DNA of 64,000 bases from Synechococcus sp. CBW1004 (GTDB taxonomy: Bacteria; Cyanobacteriota; Cyanobacteriia; PCC-6307; Cyanobiaceae). This document shows, one piece after another, positions 14,675 through 23,792 of the stretch. The translations under genes and the position numbers were made by a program. How positions within the stretch are numbered: position 1 is the first letter of the stretch; every line of letters starts with the position of its first letter. The notes below the pieces were generated by a model that saw only the letters and a list, made by a program, of their open reading frames with translations, was not told the DNA's origin and ran no database searches. The stretch spans positions 930,001 to 994,000 of the forward strand of contig NZ_CP060397.1 of the NCBI RefSeq assembly GCF_015840715.1, given 5' to 3'.

Positions 14675-17008
14675 TCAACTGCCGTGGTTGTAATCCATGT
14701 CCGGTGAAAGCTGCCCCGGAGTGAGCCACTCCGCCAACTTTGTATAGCGCCTGCGGCCCAGGTGGTTCTTCACGGCCATGGCCAGGGCCTTCTTCTGGCC
14801 CACCAGCACCACCAGCTGCTTGCCGCGGGTGAGCCCCGTGTACACAAGGTTCCGCTGCAGCATCGCGTAGTGCTGGGTGAGCAGCGGAATCACCACCGCT
14901 GGGTACTCGCTGCCTTGGCTCTTGTGGATCGTGCAGGCGTAGGCCGGCACCAGGGTGTCGAGCTCTCCCCAGCCATAGATCACGGCCCGGCTGCCGGCGG
15001 CGCCGGCCTCGCTGGTTGGGAACAGCACGCACAATTCGCTGTTGTCTGAGTCGATCGCATCGATGGTGCCCACATCGCCGTTGAACACCTCCTTCTCGTA
15101 GTCGTTGGCGATCTGCATCACCTTGTCGCCCGGCGCGAACCGCCAGCCAAAGCGCTCCACGTGCTCGGGCGGATCTGGGTTGAGCAGCTTCTGCAGCTCG
15201 ATGTTCAGCGAGCGCGAGCCGCAGCCGCCGCGCGCCATCGGGCAGAGCACCTGCACCTGGGCGATCGGATCGAGGCCAAAGCGCGCCGGGATGCGCTCGC
15301 CCACCACCTTGAGGATCAGGGATACCGCCTGCTCGGGCGTCTCGGCCGGCAGGAAGTAGAAGTCGCTGCTTACGCCCTCGGCCGGGGCCCGCAGATCGGG
15401 GATGGTGCCGCCGTTGATGGCGTGGGAAGTGGTGATGATCCGGCTGGATGCCGCCTGGCGAAACACCTCGGTGAGCCGCGTCACCGGCAGCGCACCGCTG
15501 TTGATCGCATCGGCCAGCACCTGCCCTGGACCCACCGACGGCAGCTGGTCCACATCGCCCACCAGCAGCAGCGCTGCCTCCGGCGAGATCGCCGCCAGCA
15601 GCGAGGCCATCAGCGGTACATCCACCATCGAGGTCTCGTCCACCACCAGCAGGTCGCACTCCAGCGGCAACTCGGCGCCACGCCGGAAGCCGTAGCTGGC
15701 GGGGTCGAACTCCAGCAGCCGGTGGATGGTTTTCGCCTCCAGGCCCGTGGCCTCAGCCATGCGCTTGGCGGCGCGGCCAGTGGGAGCGCAGAGCTGGATG
15801 CGCAGCTTCTTGGCCGCCAGGATCTGCAGGATGGCGTTGATCAGGGTGGTCTTGCCGACTCCCGGCCCGCCGGTGATCACCAGCACCTTGCTGGCCAGCG
15901 CCTGCTGCACCGCTTCCCGCTGGCTGGCGGCCAGCTGCAGGCCCAGGCGCTGCTCCACCCAACCGATCGCCTTGGCCGCGTCGATGGCCCCCCAGGGCGG
16001 TGCCCCCTGCGCCAGCTCCAGCAGCGCTTGGGCAATCTGGCGCTCGGCTTTGTGCAGGTGGCTCAGAAAGATCGCCGGCTCGCCCGCCAGGCTGTCGGCC
16101 ACCACGGCACCTTCTGCAAGCTCGAGATCCAGGGCTGATTGGATCTGGACCGGCTCCAGGGGCACGCGGCTGGTGGTCCCGGCATCGGCACCCGGCTCAG
16201 CGGCGGGCCGCTCCACCGCCAGCAGCTCGCCGGCCAGCTTGAGCAGCTCGGCGGTGGGCAGGCCGCAGTGGCCCTCGCCACTGGCCTCCAGCAGGGCGTA
16301 GTTGATCCCCGCCCGCAGGCGGATCGTGGCGGTGGGTTCGATGCCGAGGCGGGCGGCGATGGCGTCAGCGGTGCGGAAGCCGATGCCGCGGATGTCGCGC
16401 GCCAGACGGTAGGGGTTCTCCGCCATCACCTGCACGGCGTCATTGCCATAGGTCTTGAAGATCCGCACCGCCCGGGCGGTGCCCACGCCATGGCTGTGTA
16501 GGAACACCATGATTTCGCGCACCACCTTCTGATCGGCCCAGGCCTGGGCGATCCGGCCGGCGCGCACCTTGCCGATGCCCGGCACCTCCCGCAGGCGCTC
16601 CGGCGCCTGCTCGATCACCTCGAACACCTCCGCCCCGAAGACCGCCACGAGCTTGCTGGCGTAGATCGGGCCGATGCCGCGGATCATCCCGGAGCCCAGG
16701 TACTTCTCGATCCCCTCGGCGGTGGTGGGCGGTGAGGAGCGCAGGAAGGCGGCCTTGAACTGCTGGCCGTGCTCGCGGTCGTTGACCCACTGGCCGGAGA
16801 CGGTGACCCATTCGCCGGCGCTGATCTCGGCGGCATGGCCCACCACCGTCACCAGATCGCGATGGCCGCGCGCCTTGATCCGCAGCACGCAGAAGCCGTT
16901 GCTGGCGTTGTGGAAGGTGACCCGCTCGATCGAGCCGGCGAGCACCTCGGTGGGCTCGGCTGTGGTGTCCGCCATCCCGCGGGACCGGCCAGCGACCGGC
17001 TTGTTCAT
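14675..17008 (-). CDS. recD2: RecD2-like ATP-dependent DNA helicase
   Basis: About 777 residues from ATG 17008 (an alternative ATG is at 16975; the frame opens at 17113). The order is an N-terminal OB-like part, helix-hairpin-helix repeats (GIGPIYASKL, VPGIGKVRAGRI, GIGFRTADAIAARLGI), Walker A GGPGVGKTT (near 15860), Walker B VVDETSMVD, and C-terminal helicase motifs including YACTIHKSQGSEYPAVVIP and VYTGLTRGKQLVVLVG. This is the SF1B 5'-3' helicase found in bacteria without RecBCD. It acts in DNA repair. No truncation is seen. Confidence 0.93.
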   Translation of the reverse strand: MNKPVAGRSRGMADTTAEPTEVLAGSIERVTFHNASNGFCVLRIKARGHRDLVTVVGHAAEISAGEWVTVSGQWVNDREHGQQFKAAFLRSSPPTTAEGIEKYLGSGMIRGIGPIYASKLVAVFGAEVFEVIEQAPERLREVPGIGKVRAGRIAQAWADQKVVREIMVFLHSHGVGTARAVRIFKTYGNDAVQVMAENPYRLARDIRGIGFRTADAIAARLGIEPTATIRLRAGINYALLEASGEGHCGLPTAELLKLAGELLAVERPAAEPGADAGTTSRVPLEPVQIQSALDLELAEGAVVADSLAGEPAIFLSHLHKAERQIAQALLELAQGAPPWGAIDAAKAIGWVEQRLGLQLAASQREAVQQALASKVLVITGGPGVGKTTLINAILQILAAKKLRIQLCAPTGRAAKRMAEATGLEAKTIHRLLEFDPASYGFRRGAELPLECDLLVVDETSMVDVPLMASLLAAISPEAALLLVGDVDQLPSVGPGQVLADAINSGALPVTRLTEVFRQAASSRIITTSHAINGGTIPDLRAPAEGVSSDFYFLPAETPEQAVSLILKVVGERIPARFGLDPIAQVQVLCPMARGGCGSRSLNIELQKLLNPDPPEHVERFGWRFAPGDKVMQIANDYEKEVFNGDVGTIDAIDSDNSELCVLFPTSEAGAAGSRAVIYGWGELDTLVPAYACTIHKSQGSEYPAVVIPLLTQHYAMLQRNLVYTGLTRGKQLVVLVGQKKALAMAVKNHLGRRRYTKLAEWLTPGQLSPDMDYNHGS

Positions 17009-17100
17009 GCCTCCCCGCGGTGCCATCGGGCCATGCTTACAGCCTCTTGCAACGTCCTCCTCGGCTGCTGACGTACTCCCGGCAATATGGGTGGAAGTCC

Positions 17101-17604
17101 ATGGCCGATGCAACCGGCATCGGCAGGGCCAGCACCGATGAGCGAAATCTGATGCTCGACGACGAATTGGAGTACGACAAACGGTGTCAACAGATCCGCC
17201 AGGAGAATGCAGCCCTTCTTGGCGAATTCAATCATTGGCTCAAGAAGGCTGGCCTTGGCGCGGCAACGATCAGAAGCCATTGCACCAATCTAGACTTCTA
17301 TTTGAATCACTTTCTGCTCTACGCAGACACGTTGACGCCTGCCGATGGGGTCAGCTGTGTTGGCGAGTTTCTTGGCGACTGGTTTATTCACAAGGCCATG
17401 TGGTCCAACAAAACCACGGTCAAGGCCAATGCCACCAGCCTGAAGAAGTTCTATGGCTTCATGGCCGAGCGAGGGCTGATCAAGCCTGAAGAGTTCGCCT
17501 CACTGAAACAGCAGATCAAGGATGAGCTGCCGGACTGGCTGGGCGCAGTCGAGAGATACAACGACCCGGGTGCTGACCTCCTTGAGGATGGCTGGCCGAT
17601 CTGA
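17101..17604 (+). CDS. Recombinase-like core-binding-domain protein without catalytic domain
   Basis: 167 residues from ATG 17101. The centre (EFNHWLKKAGLGAATIRSH, then LGDWFIHKAMW and KFYGFMAERGLI) looks like the SAM-like core-binding domain of tyrosine recombinases. No catalytic Arg/His/Tyr domain follows; the protein ends after YNDPGADLLEDGW. Stand-alone proteins of this form exist, so it need not be truncated. Function unknown. It is divergent from recD2 and precedes the IS21 element. Confidence 0.55.
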   Translation: MADATGIGRASTDERNLMLDDELEYDKRCQQIRQENAALLGEFNHWLKKAGLGAATIRSHCTNLDFYLNHFLLYADTLTPADGVSCVGEFLGDWFIHKAMWSNKTTVKANATSLKKFYGFMAERGLIKPEEFASLKQQIKDELPDWLGAVERYNDPGADLLEDGWPI

Positions 17605-17672
17605 AATGGACGTCGCGCCGCAGCCGTAGATGTTGTCTGGCTGCGGCTGCGGGCTTGTCACAGCTGGTGAGG

Positions 17673-17806
17673 TCAGCCGGCCTGGTGACCAGCCTGGTGC
17701 TGGTCTGCCAAGCGCACCTCCCGGTGCGACACCAAAAACGCTTCGATCCAGTCGTGGTGTCGCCTCTGGTTGATCCGATCGGCGATGGTCACCGCCTCCT
17801 GTCCGC
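17673..17806 (-). pseudogene. Unidentified gene tail at the IS21 left end
   Basis: A minus-strand frame (EAVTIADRINQRRHHDWIEA, ending HQAGHQAG) runs from the IS21 end to a stop at 17673. The composition is protein-like, but I cannot identify it, and no matching upstream part is evident beyond the right end of the IS at 22251. It may be the tail of a gene destroyed by the insertion. Confidence 0.3.
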
Positions 17807-17849
17807 CGACAATGAAGTTGGCCGGTCGGCGACAAGCTCGTTGGCCGGT
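17807..17849. repeat. IS21 left-end terminal repeats L1 and L2
   Basis: Two direct copies of CGACAANNNNGTTGGCCGGT at 17807-17826 and 17830-17849. They match, inverted, the right-end copies at 22091-22110 and 22231-22250 with only the four spacer bases varying. These are expected to be the IstA binding sites. Confidence 0.8.
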
Positions 17850-17937
17850 TGGGTGAGTGCTGGAGACCCTGGCGCCGATGCGCAAGGCCCAGGGGATGCC
17901 AGCACCACTGACCAGCCACCAACGCAGGCTTTACATG

Positions 17938-19704
17938 GGGACTCCTGAAAAATCCAGATCCATTGCGCCGCGGCTGGTCTCAAGCATGAGAAGCCGCTAA
18001 AATGGCCGTGAACCAGGCAATCCGTGATTGCCTTTACTCCTGATCACTCCAGATGTACCGGAGGCACAATAACGGTCAGATCTCAATCAAGGAGTTCCAC
18101 CTGCCATTTGGCGGCACACTTGATCCCGAGAATCGCTGGGTTCAACTGGAGGGGCTGATGCCATGGGATGAGCTGGAACAAGCCTATGCCCCTCAATTCA
18201 ACGCCACAATTGGCGCTCCAGCCAAATCAGTGCGGATGGCCTTTGGTGCTCTCTACATCAAACAGAAGTTGGGGTTAACCGACGAAGAGACTGTCCATCA
18301 GATCAGAGAGAACGCCTATATGCAGTTCTTTCTCGGCTTTGCGGGTTACACAGCCAAGGCACCGTTTGATGCCTCGATGATGGTGCATTTTCGCAAACGC
18401 TTTTCTGACGAGGATCTGCGCCGTATCAATGAGCTGGTGGTGCAGCGCGGCAAAGAGATCCTTCTGGAAGCACTTGCTCAGGTAGCAGACGATGACGACC
18501 ATGATGATCCTGATTCCAGAGGAGGAGGCGCTCAGCTGGAACTTGATGCGTTGATCAAGCCTGCTGACTGGCCAGAAGGAAAGAATTGGGGCACTCTCAC
18601 GATTGATGCTAGTTGCACTCCTGCCGACATTACCTATCCCAGAGACCTCAGGCTCCTCAGCGAGGCTCGCACAACGACCGAGCGAGTCATTGATGATCTG
18701 TGCAGTCAGTCATCGGGATTCAGGAGACATCGACCTCGCTACGACCGTGGCCTTGCTCGTGCTCATTTCCTGAGAGTGGCGAAGCAAAAACGGCCACGCC
18801 GCCGAAAAGTGAAGGCTGCCATTAAACATCAGCTTGGATATGTGCGGCAGAATCTCAAAGCCATTGATGCTCTGATCGGCTGTGGGGCAAGGCTTTCTGA
18901 GCTCAAGAGGCATTGGTGGCAGAAGTTGTTGGCCTGCAGCGAGTTGGAGCGGCAGCAGGGCCTTCTGCTCGCCTCTCAGACCAACAGCATTCCAGACCGC
19001 CTGGTGAATCTTGTGCAGACCCATATCCGCCCAATGGTGCGAGGCAAAGCACGTGCTGCGGTGGAGTTTGGTGCCAAAATCAGTGTTTCGGTTCAAAACG
19101 GCTTTCCGTTCTTGCACCGCATCAGCTGGAACCCCTACAACGAAGGAGAAGACCTGATCGCTCAGGCGGAAAAATACAAGCTGGATACAGGATCTTACCC
19201 AGAGCGCATCTGCGCCGACCGGATTTATATCACGGCCAAGAATAGGCATTTCTGCATGAGGAACGGTATTCGCCTCTCCGGCAAGCGATTGGGCCGCCCG
19301 CCCAAGGATCCTGATGTCACCACTGCACACAAGCAGCAGCTCCGATCTGATCAAGCTCGACGCAATGAAGTGGAAGGCGTCTTTGGATATGGAAAGCGCA
19401 AGTATTCCCTGGATCTGATCATGGTTCGTCTACCAGCTGGTGCCGAATCCTCCATCTCAATGGCCTTTGTCGTGATGTGCGCGGAAAAGGTCTTGAGGCT
19501 GCTGCGCCTCTTTTTTGCCCTTCTTTTTGGGTGGATCTACAGCTTTCTTATGGCCTGGTCAGCGATCAGAGCTCCTGCGGTCATCTGCAAGCCAGACTTT
19601 TGAGATCTGGCCCACTTGATGTCACGGCGCTTGCCGGCCTGATTAACGCGAAGCAAACGGACGAATTCGGCGCCGATGGGCCGAGAATCTTTTTCAGGAG
19701 TCCC
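17938..19704 (+). mobile_element. IS of the DUF772/DDE (IS5-superfamily-like) type, copy 1, 1767 bp
   Basis: Terminal inverted repeats start GGGACTCCTGAAAAA on both ends. The 6-bp duplication TACATG flanks it (17932-17937 and 19705-19710). It carries one transposase gene. An almost identical copy of the same length lies at 60594-62360, and two diverged relatives lie at 33051-34811 and 34818-36535. It is inserted at codon 14 of the istA gene. Confidence 0.9.
18053..19603 (+). CDS. Transposase, DUF772 plus DDE type (copy 1)
   Basis: 516 residues. The N-terminal DUF772-type region (FHLPFGGTLDPENRW, then GAPAKSVRMAFGALYIKQKL, then FDASMMVHFRKR) precedes the DDE core. LTIDASCTPADI is the probable first catalytic Asp region, GAKISVSVQNGFPFLHRIS and ERICADRIYIT the middle, and RNEVEGVFGYGKRKY the glutamate region. 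The C-terminus is hydrophobic, as in its relatives. It appears intact. Confidence 0.9.
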   Translation: MYRRHNNGQISIKEFHLPFGGTLDPENRWVQLEGLMPWDELEQAYAPQFNATIGAPAKSVRMAFGALYIKQKLGLTDEETVHQIRENAYMQFFLGFAGYTAKAPFDASMMVHFRKRFSDEDLRRINELVVQRGKEILLEALAQVADDDDHDDPDSRGGGAQLELDALIKPADWPEGKNWGTLTIDASCTPADITYPRDLRLLSEARTTTERVIDDLCSQSSGFRRHRPRYDRGLARAHFLRVAKQKRPRRRKVKAAIKHQLGYVRQNLKAIDALIGCGARLSELKRHWWQKLLACSELERQQGLLLASQTNSIPDRLVNLVQTHIRPMVRGKARAAVEFGAKISVSVQNGFPFLHRISWNPYNEGEDLIAQAEKYKLDTGSYPERICADRIYITAKNRHFCMRNGIRLSGKRLGRPPKDPDVTTAHKQQLRSDQARRNEVEGVFGYGKRKYSLDLIMVRLPAGAESSISMAFVVMCAEKVLRLLRLFFALLFGWIYSFLMAWSAIRAPAVICKPDF

Positions 19705-19707
19705 TAC

Positions 19708-21267
19708 ATGGCCAAACGACGAGGCGGCAGCAGCCAGGAGGCTGCGGCTGCAGCGGCAGGCATCTCCGTGCGCAGTGCCCGCCGGATTGACAGGAACCAG
19801 ATCCAGCCGCGGGCAAATCAGCCCCGTGGCCGCACCCGGCCCGATCCGCTGGCAGGCGTGTGGGAGGAGGTACTGGTGCCGCTGTTGCAGCGGGCGCCCA
19901 CATTGACGCCGATCACGCTGCTGGAGCATCTGCAGCGCCAGAAGCCCGATGTGGACTGGGTTCCGCTGCAGCGGACCCTGCAACGGCGGGTACGGGAATG
20001 GAAGGCACTGCATGGCCCGGATCCGGAGGTGATCTTCCCGCTGAGCTACGAGCCCGGTGAGATCGCCTTCTGTGATTTCACCCAGCTCAAGGGAGTGGCG
20101 GTGACGATCGCCGGCCAGGTGTTCCCCCATCTGCTGTTCCACTACCGCCTGGCGTGGAGCGGCTGGAGCTACGCCCAGGTGGTGCAGGGCGGTGAGAGTT
20201 TTGTTGCCCTCTCCGAGGGTCTGCAGAACGCCCTGGCTGCCTGTGGTGGGGTGCCGGCAGAACTGCGGACCGACCGATTGTCGGCGGCGTGCCGCAATCG
20301 GAACGGCAGTTTCAGCGCCGACATCACCCGCCGCTACCACGCCCTGTGCAGCCACTACGGGCTGGCCTACAGCCGCAACAACCTTGGCGTGGCCCATGAG
20401 AACGGCCGTGTCGAAAGTCCCCACGGCCATCTCAAACGGCGGATCGAGCAGGCACTGCTGCTGCGCGGCAGCAGCGATTTCGACACGCTCGCTGACTACC
20501 AGGCCTTTCTGGCGGAGGTCCGCGATGACTACAACCGTCCGCGTCTGTGCCGGCTGGAGCAAGAGAAAGCGGCGCTGCGGCCACTGCCGCCATTCCGCTT
20601 TGCCGACTACGACATCGAGCAGCTGACAGTGCGGCGCACCAGCACGATCGAGGTGCGCAAGGTGGTGTATTCGGTTCCGCCGCGGCTGATCGGCCAGCGG
20701 TTGACGGTGCGGATCTTCCACGACCGGCTGCAACTGCTGCTCGGCCGCCAGCTGGCCTGCGAACTGGAGAGGCTCCACGGCGGTGTCGAACGGCATGGAC
20801 GGGCGTGGAGCATCGATCTGGAGCACCTGATCGATGCCCTGCGCCGTAAGCCGCGGGCCTTGCTGCACTGCCGCTATCAGCAGGAGCTGTTCCCCGATGA
20901 GCGCTGGTGGCAGCTGTGGCAGCAGCTGCGCAATGGCGGCGACCGTGACGCCGCCGCCCGCCTGGTGGTGGAAGCCCTGTATGTGGGCTGCCGGCTGGCC
21001 GGTTACGAGCCGGTTCTGACCTGGCTGGAAAAGGCCCACCAACGGCAGGGGCTGTCGCTGGCGGCGCTGCAGCAACGCTTCCGGTTGCCGCCCCATCGCC
21101 CCCTGCCCACGCAACGCATCCCTCAACACCCCCTGCAGAGCTATGACGATCTCCTCGTCCTCCGTGCCAAGGCCCCAGGCAGCGGAGGCCGCCCTGCCGA
21201 TCCTGTTGCGGCAGCTGCGGCTGGCACGGATCCGCTCCCACTCGCAGAGCATCGCCTCGCAAGCTGA
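19708..21267 (+). CDS. istA: IS21-family transposase IstA, 5' end displaced by an IS
   Basis: The original start is ATG 17896 (MPAPLTSHQRRLYM), cut after 14 codons by the IS at 17938. The duplicated TACATG puts an in-frame ATG exactly at 19708, so a 519-residue protein lacking 13 residues can still start there. The rest is intact: an HTH (AAAAAAGISVRSARRI), the integrase core with CDFTQL (Asp), LRTDRLSAA (Asp) and AHENGRVES (Glu), and a long C-terminal beta-rich part. Expression would depend on sequence from the inserted IS. Confidence 0.85.
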   Translation: MAKRRGGSSQEAAAAAAGISVRSARRIDRNQIQPRANQPRGRTRPDPLAGVWEEVLVPLLQRAPTLTPITLLEHLQRQKPDVDWVPLQRTLQRRVREWKALHGPDPEVIFPLSYEPGEIAFCDFTQLKGVAVTIAGQVFPHLLFHYRLAWSGWSYAQVVQGGESFVALSEGLQNALAACGGVPAELRTDRLSAACRNRNGSFSADITRRYHALCSHYGLAYSRNNLGVAHENGRVESPHGHLKRRIEQALLLRGSSDFDTLADYQAFLAEVRDDYNRPRLCRLEQEKAALRPLPPFRFADYDIEQLTVRRTSTIEVRKVVYSVPPRLIGQRLTVRIFHDRLQLLLGRQLACELERLHGGVERHGRAWSIDLEHLIDALRRKPRALLHCRYQQELFPDERWWQLWQQLRNGGDRDAAARLVVEALYVGCRLAGYEPVLTWLEKAHQRQGLSLAALQQRFRLPPHRPLPTQRIPQHPLQSYDDLLVLRAKAPGSGGRPADPVAAAAAGTDPLPLAEHRLAS

Positions 21268-21949
21268 GACCGAGGGCTGGAGCCACAGCCAATTTCTCTA
21301 TTCCCTCTGCGAGCAGGAGGTGGAGCAGCGCCAGCAGGCCCGCCAGCAACGGCTGCTGCGTTCGGCCCAGCTGCCCTGGAGCAAGGCGCTCGCGGACTAT
21401 GACCACAGCGGCAGAATCGAGGCCGGCCCATGGCAGGAGCTGGAGGGGCTGACCCACCAGAGCGAATGGCTGCAGCGGGGTGAGAACGTGCTGTTGTTCG
21501 GCCCCAGCGGCGTCGGCAAGACCCATCTGGCGATCGGCATCGTCCTGGCGCAGATTGCGTTGGATCAGCCCTGCCGCTTTTACCCAGCCACGGCACTGGT
21601 GCAGGAGCTGCAGAAGGCCCGCGCCGACTACAACCTGCCGCAGGCACTGGAGCGGCTGGATCGCTACCCGCTGCTGCTGATCGATGACATCGGCTATGTG
21701 CGGCGCGATGAGCAGGAGAGCAGTGTGCTGTTTGAGCTGATCTGCCACCGCTACGAGCGCCGATCGCTGCTGATCAGCGCCAATCAGCCGTTCACGGCCT
21801 GGGATGAGATCTTCCCCAGCAGCTCGATGACCGTCGCGGCGGTGGATCGGCTGGTGCATCACTGCCACATCGTCGAGATCGGCGGCGACAGCCACCGCCG
21901 CGCCGATGCCGAACGCCGCGCAGGGAGGCGGCGCAAGGAGCAGGGATAG
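21143..21949 (+). CDS. istB: IS21-family AAA+ ATPase IstB
   Basis: 268 residues, overlapping istA by 125 bases in another frame. The start ATG 21143 gives the usual N-terminal helices (LPILLRQLRLARI). Walker A is LLFGPSGVGKTHLA, Walker B LLLIDDIGYV, and sensor 1 LLISANQPF. IstB forms an ATP-dependent complex on target DNA that activates IstA. Complete and of normal length. Confidence 0.92.
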   Translation: MTISSSSVPRPQAAEAALPILLRQLRLARIRSHSQSIASQAETEGWSHSQFLYSLCEQEVEQRQQARQQRLLRSAQLPWSKALADYDHSGRIEAGPWQELEGLTHQSEWLQRGENVLLFGPSGVGKTHLAIGIVLAQIALDQPCRFYPATALVQELQKARADYNLPQALERLDRYPLLLIDDIGYVRRDEQESSVLFELICHRYERRSLLISANQPFTAWDEIFPSSSMTVAAVDRLVHHCHIVEIGGDSHRRADAERRAGRRRKEQG

Positions 21950-22090
21950 GGCGAGGAGACATTGACGCGAGGCGACAACCTGGCGCCGATCAGCGCAGCC
22001 CCCGGTGGTGAGCTCCGCGCTGCCGGCGGACTATGGGGTCCGCCGGCTCGTGCGCTCCGCCAGAGGTTGGGGCGGAGAGTCACCAGCGGT

Positions 22091-22250
22091 ACCGGCCAAC
22101 CGGGTTGTCGTCTGCTGCCGAACACGAAAAGCCAGTGCTGATCGGACTTCTGGCAGGCAGGTGGCTCAGTTTTCATGTCGCCGCCCCCAGGTTGTCGCCG
22201 GCGACAACCTGGGGGCGATCAGGGACTCTCACCGGCCAACTTGGTTGTCG
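22091..22250. repeat. IS21 right-end terminal repeats R1 and R2
   Basis: Inverted copies of CGACAANNNNGTTGGCCGGT at 22091-22110 (R2) and 22231-22250 (R1), matching the left-end repeats. Between them lies a 36-bp perfect palindrome at 22182-22217, built from the same GACAACC motif. The 280-bp segment after istB carries no gene. Confidence 0.78.
22182..22217. repeat. 36-bp perfect palindrome in the IS21 right end
   Basis: The left half, from 22182 to 22199, ends with AGGTTGTCGCC and is followed without a spacer by its exact reverse complement to 22217. It lies between the two right-end terminal repeats of the IS21 element. It could extrude as a cruciform or act as a terminator or protein site. 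Confidence 0.8.
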
Positions 22251-22277
22251 CGAAACGGCCAAGGGGGTTGACGCGGA

Positions 22278-22805
22278 TCAGGTGAGGCTGGCATCGTCGC
22301 CCAGCAGACTCCAGAGCACCGAAAGTCGGCTGCGCTCGTATGGGGCCGCAGCCAAAGCTTCTGGACAATCCGCAATCGAACCCGGCTCCAGGCTCAGGCG
22401 AAGGCCACGCTCCCAGCTCAGGAAAGTGCCGTCGTGGGTGGGATAGAACCAGCAGGTGGCGTTGCTCAGCTCGCTCAACGCCACGCGATCCAGGCAGTGC
22501 AGAACCGTGGGATCGTCCGGATCGGCCTGGTAGATCCCAAGCCAGTGGTGCTGTGGCTCGATCCGCACGATCAGGGCGTCACACAGCAACTGGGTGCCAT
22601 CGCTGCTGCGGCGTTGCTCACCGGTGAGGCGGCCATCGACAGGAAGCTGGCCCAGGTCGGGATGCTCGGCACCCCGATTGAAGATCCGCAAGGAACAACC
22701 AATCGAGGGACCTGAAGCCTGAGCCACCTGCAGATCCTCAAAAGAGGCGGTGCCATCGGGCAACGGCGTGGCCGGGGCCACCACGAAGATCAACGGTGAA
22801 GTCAT
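22278..22805 (-). CDS. Hypothetical protein
   Basis: 175 residues (MTSPLIFVVAPATPLPDG). The sequence looks like a mixed alpha/beta soluble protein with several Trp and His residues (QHHWLGIY, CWFYPTHDGTFLSW). No signal peptide, membrane segment or known motif. I do not recognise the family. The IS21 right end lies about 27 bp beyond its stop. Confidence 0.6.
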   Translation of the reverse strand: MTSPLIFVVAPATPLPDGTASFEDLQVAQASGPSIGCSLRIFNRGAEHPDLGQLPVDGRLTGEQRRSSDGTQLLCDALIVRIEPQHHWLGIYQADPDDPTVLHCLDRVALSELSNATCWFYPTHDGTFLSWERGLRLSLEPGSIADCPEALAAAPYERSRLSVLWSLLGDDASLT

Positions 22806-22969
22806 GGCGACAACGGTGGAATCAGGGCGACGGCTTTGGAGGGAGTCTCGAATTTGGCGAGGCTCCCTCCATCACACTGAGCGGAGCCACTCGACTCTGT
22901 AGGTCCCGGTCGGGGTGAGCCACAGAGGAGAGGGGTCTCGCCCCGTCGTTGAACGACGAACCCAGGGGC

Positions 22970-23623
22970 TCACCTCTGGGAACCTGGAATGACCTGGATG
23001 GGGAGGGCGCGCAGTTCGCCGGCCTCCACTGAGAGGTCACCCGCCTCTGATGCAGCGGACTCGCTGAGGTCATCGAGCAAGGCAGGGACGATGCCGGCAT
23101 CGAAGGAGAAGCGGCCGGGGCCGTTGCACAGCAGGGCGAGGCTGCCGCCCAGATACAGCAGCACCAGCTCGAGCACGTAGATGTTGAAGCCGGCGGTGGA
23201 GATGTGCTGGTAGGCCGCAACGGTCATCGTGCCGCTGAGGGCCAGGGCACCGAGGGGGGTCATCAGGCCCAGGATCACCAGCCAGCTGCCGATCAGCTCT
23301 GAAAAACCAGCGGCGTAGGCAAAGAACACCGGGAACGGCAGGTGCAGCGACGCCACATAGGTGTCGGCAAACTGCTGGGGATCGGCGAGCTTCTCCTGGC
23401 CGTGGTGAATCATCAGAGCGCCGATGGTGAGCCGCAGCAGCAGCAGGCCAACCGACGCCAGGCGTCCGGGGCGCTGCAGATAGGCCTTCAGTGCGGGAGC
23501 CACGGCCGTGAACAGGGCCCGAGGCGCGAAGCTGGCCGAGGGCATGCCCACGGCGACGAACCAGAGGGCGAAGCAGGCGGCCGCGAAGCCCCCGAACAAC
23601 TCGAGCAGGGTGGACGTGGACAC
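22970..23623 (-). CDS. DoxX-family membrane protein
   Basis: 217 residues with about four or five membrane segments. The DoxX pattern is visible: LLLLRLTIGALMIHHGQEKL, then FAYAAGFSELIGSWLVILG, then LALSGTMTVA. A first N-terminal membrane segment (residues 5-25) is extra to the core. The last 45 residues are soluble and acidic. DoxX-like proteins are small integral proteins with loosely defined redox-related roles. Confidence 0.82.
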   Translation of the reverse strand: MSTSTLLELFGGFAAACFALWFVAVGMPSASFAPRALFTAVAPALKAYLQRPGRLASVGLLLLRLTIGALMIHHGQEKLADPQQFADTYVASLHLPFPVFFAYAAGFSELIGSWLVILGLMTPLGALALSGTMTVAAYQHISTAGFNIYVLELVLLYLGGSLALLCNGPGRFSFDAGIVPALLDDLSESAASEAGDLSVEAGELRALPIQVIPGSQR

Positions 23624-23792
23624 AGGGGAGGTCGCGTTTCCGAAATCATGGCAAGCATCGTTAAGGAACGTGAAGCATCGGCGAGGCAGGGCGAGCTCAG
23701 TTGCAGCAAGCTATCCGGGCGACAGGCCGGGGATGGAGGCCACGCAGCAGCCCCGCCGAAGCGGCAGGATGTAACAACTTCGTTACAAGGCG

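Larger units (their letters stand above)
17807..22250 (+). mobile_element. IS21-family element (istA, istB), interrupted by another IS
   Basis: Two copies of CGACAANNNNGTTGGCCGGT lie at the left end (17807-17826, 17830-17849) and two inverted copies near the right end (22091-22110, 22231-22250). This fits the multiple terminal repeats of IS21 elements. istA and istB lie between. The exact outer ends and target duplication are uncertain by about 10 bp. A 1767-bp IS is inserted at 17938-19704. Without it the element would be about 2.7 kb. Confidence 0.8.

Noticed and set aside
15161-16138. Plus-strand frame inside recD2
   Set aside because: Shadow of the helicase gene; the translation is compositionally odd (Gln/His/Arg-rich).
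20432-21895. Long minus-strand frame opposite istA and istB
   Set aside because: It overlaps two transposition genes with intact motifs on the plus strand.
17807-22250. CRISPR-like repeat array
   Set aside because: The repeated 20-bp motif occurs twice at each end in inverted orientation, not as regular repeats with spacers; it fits IS21 ends.
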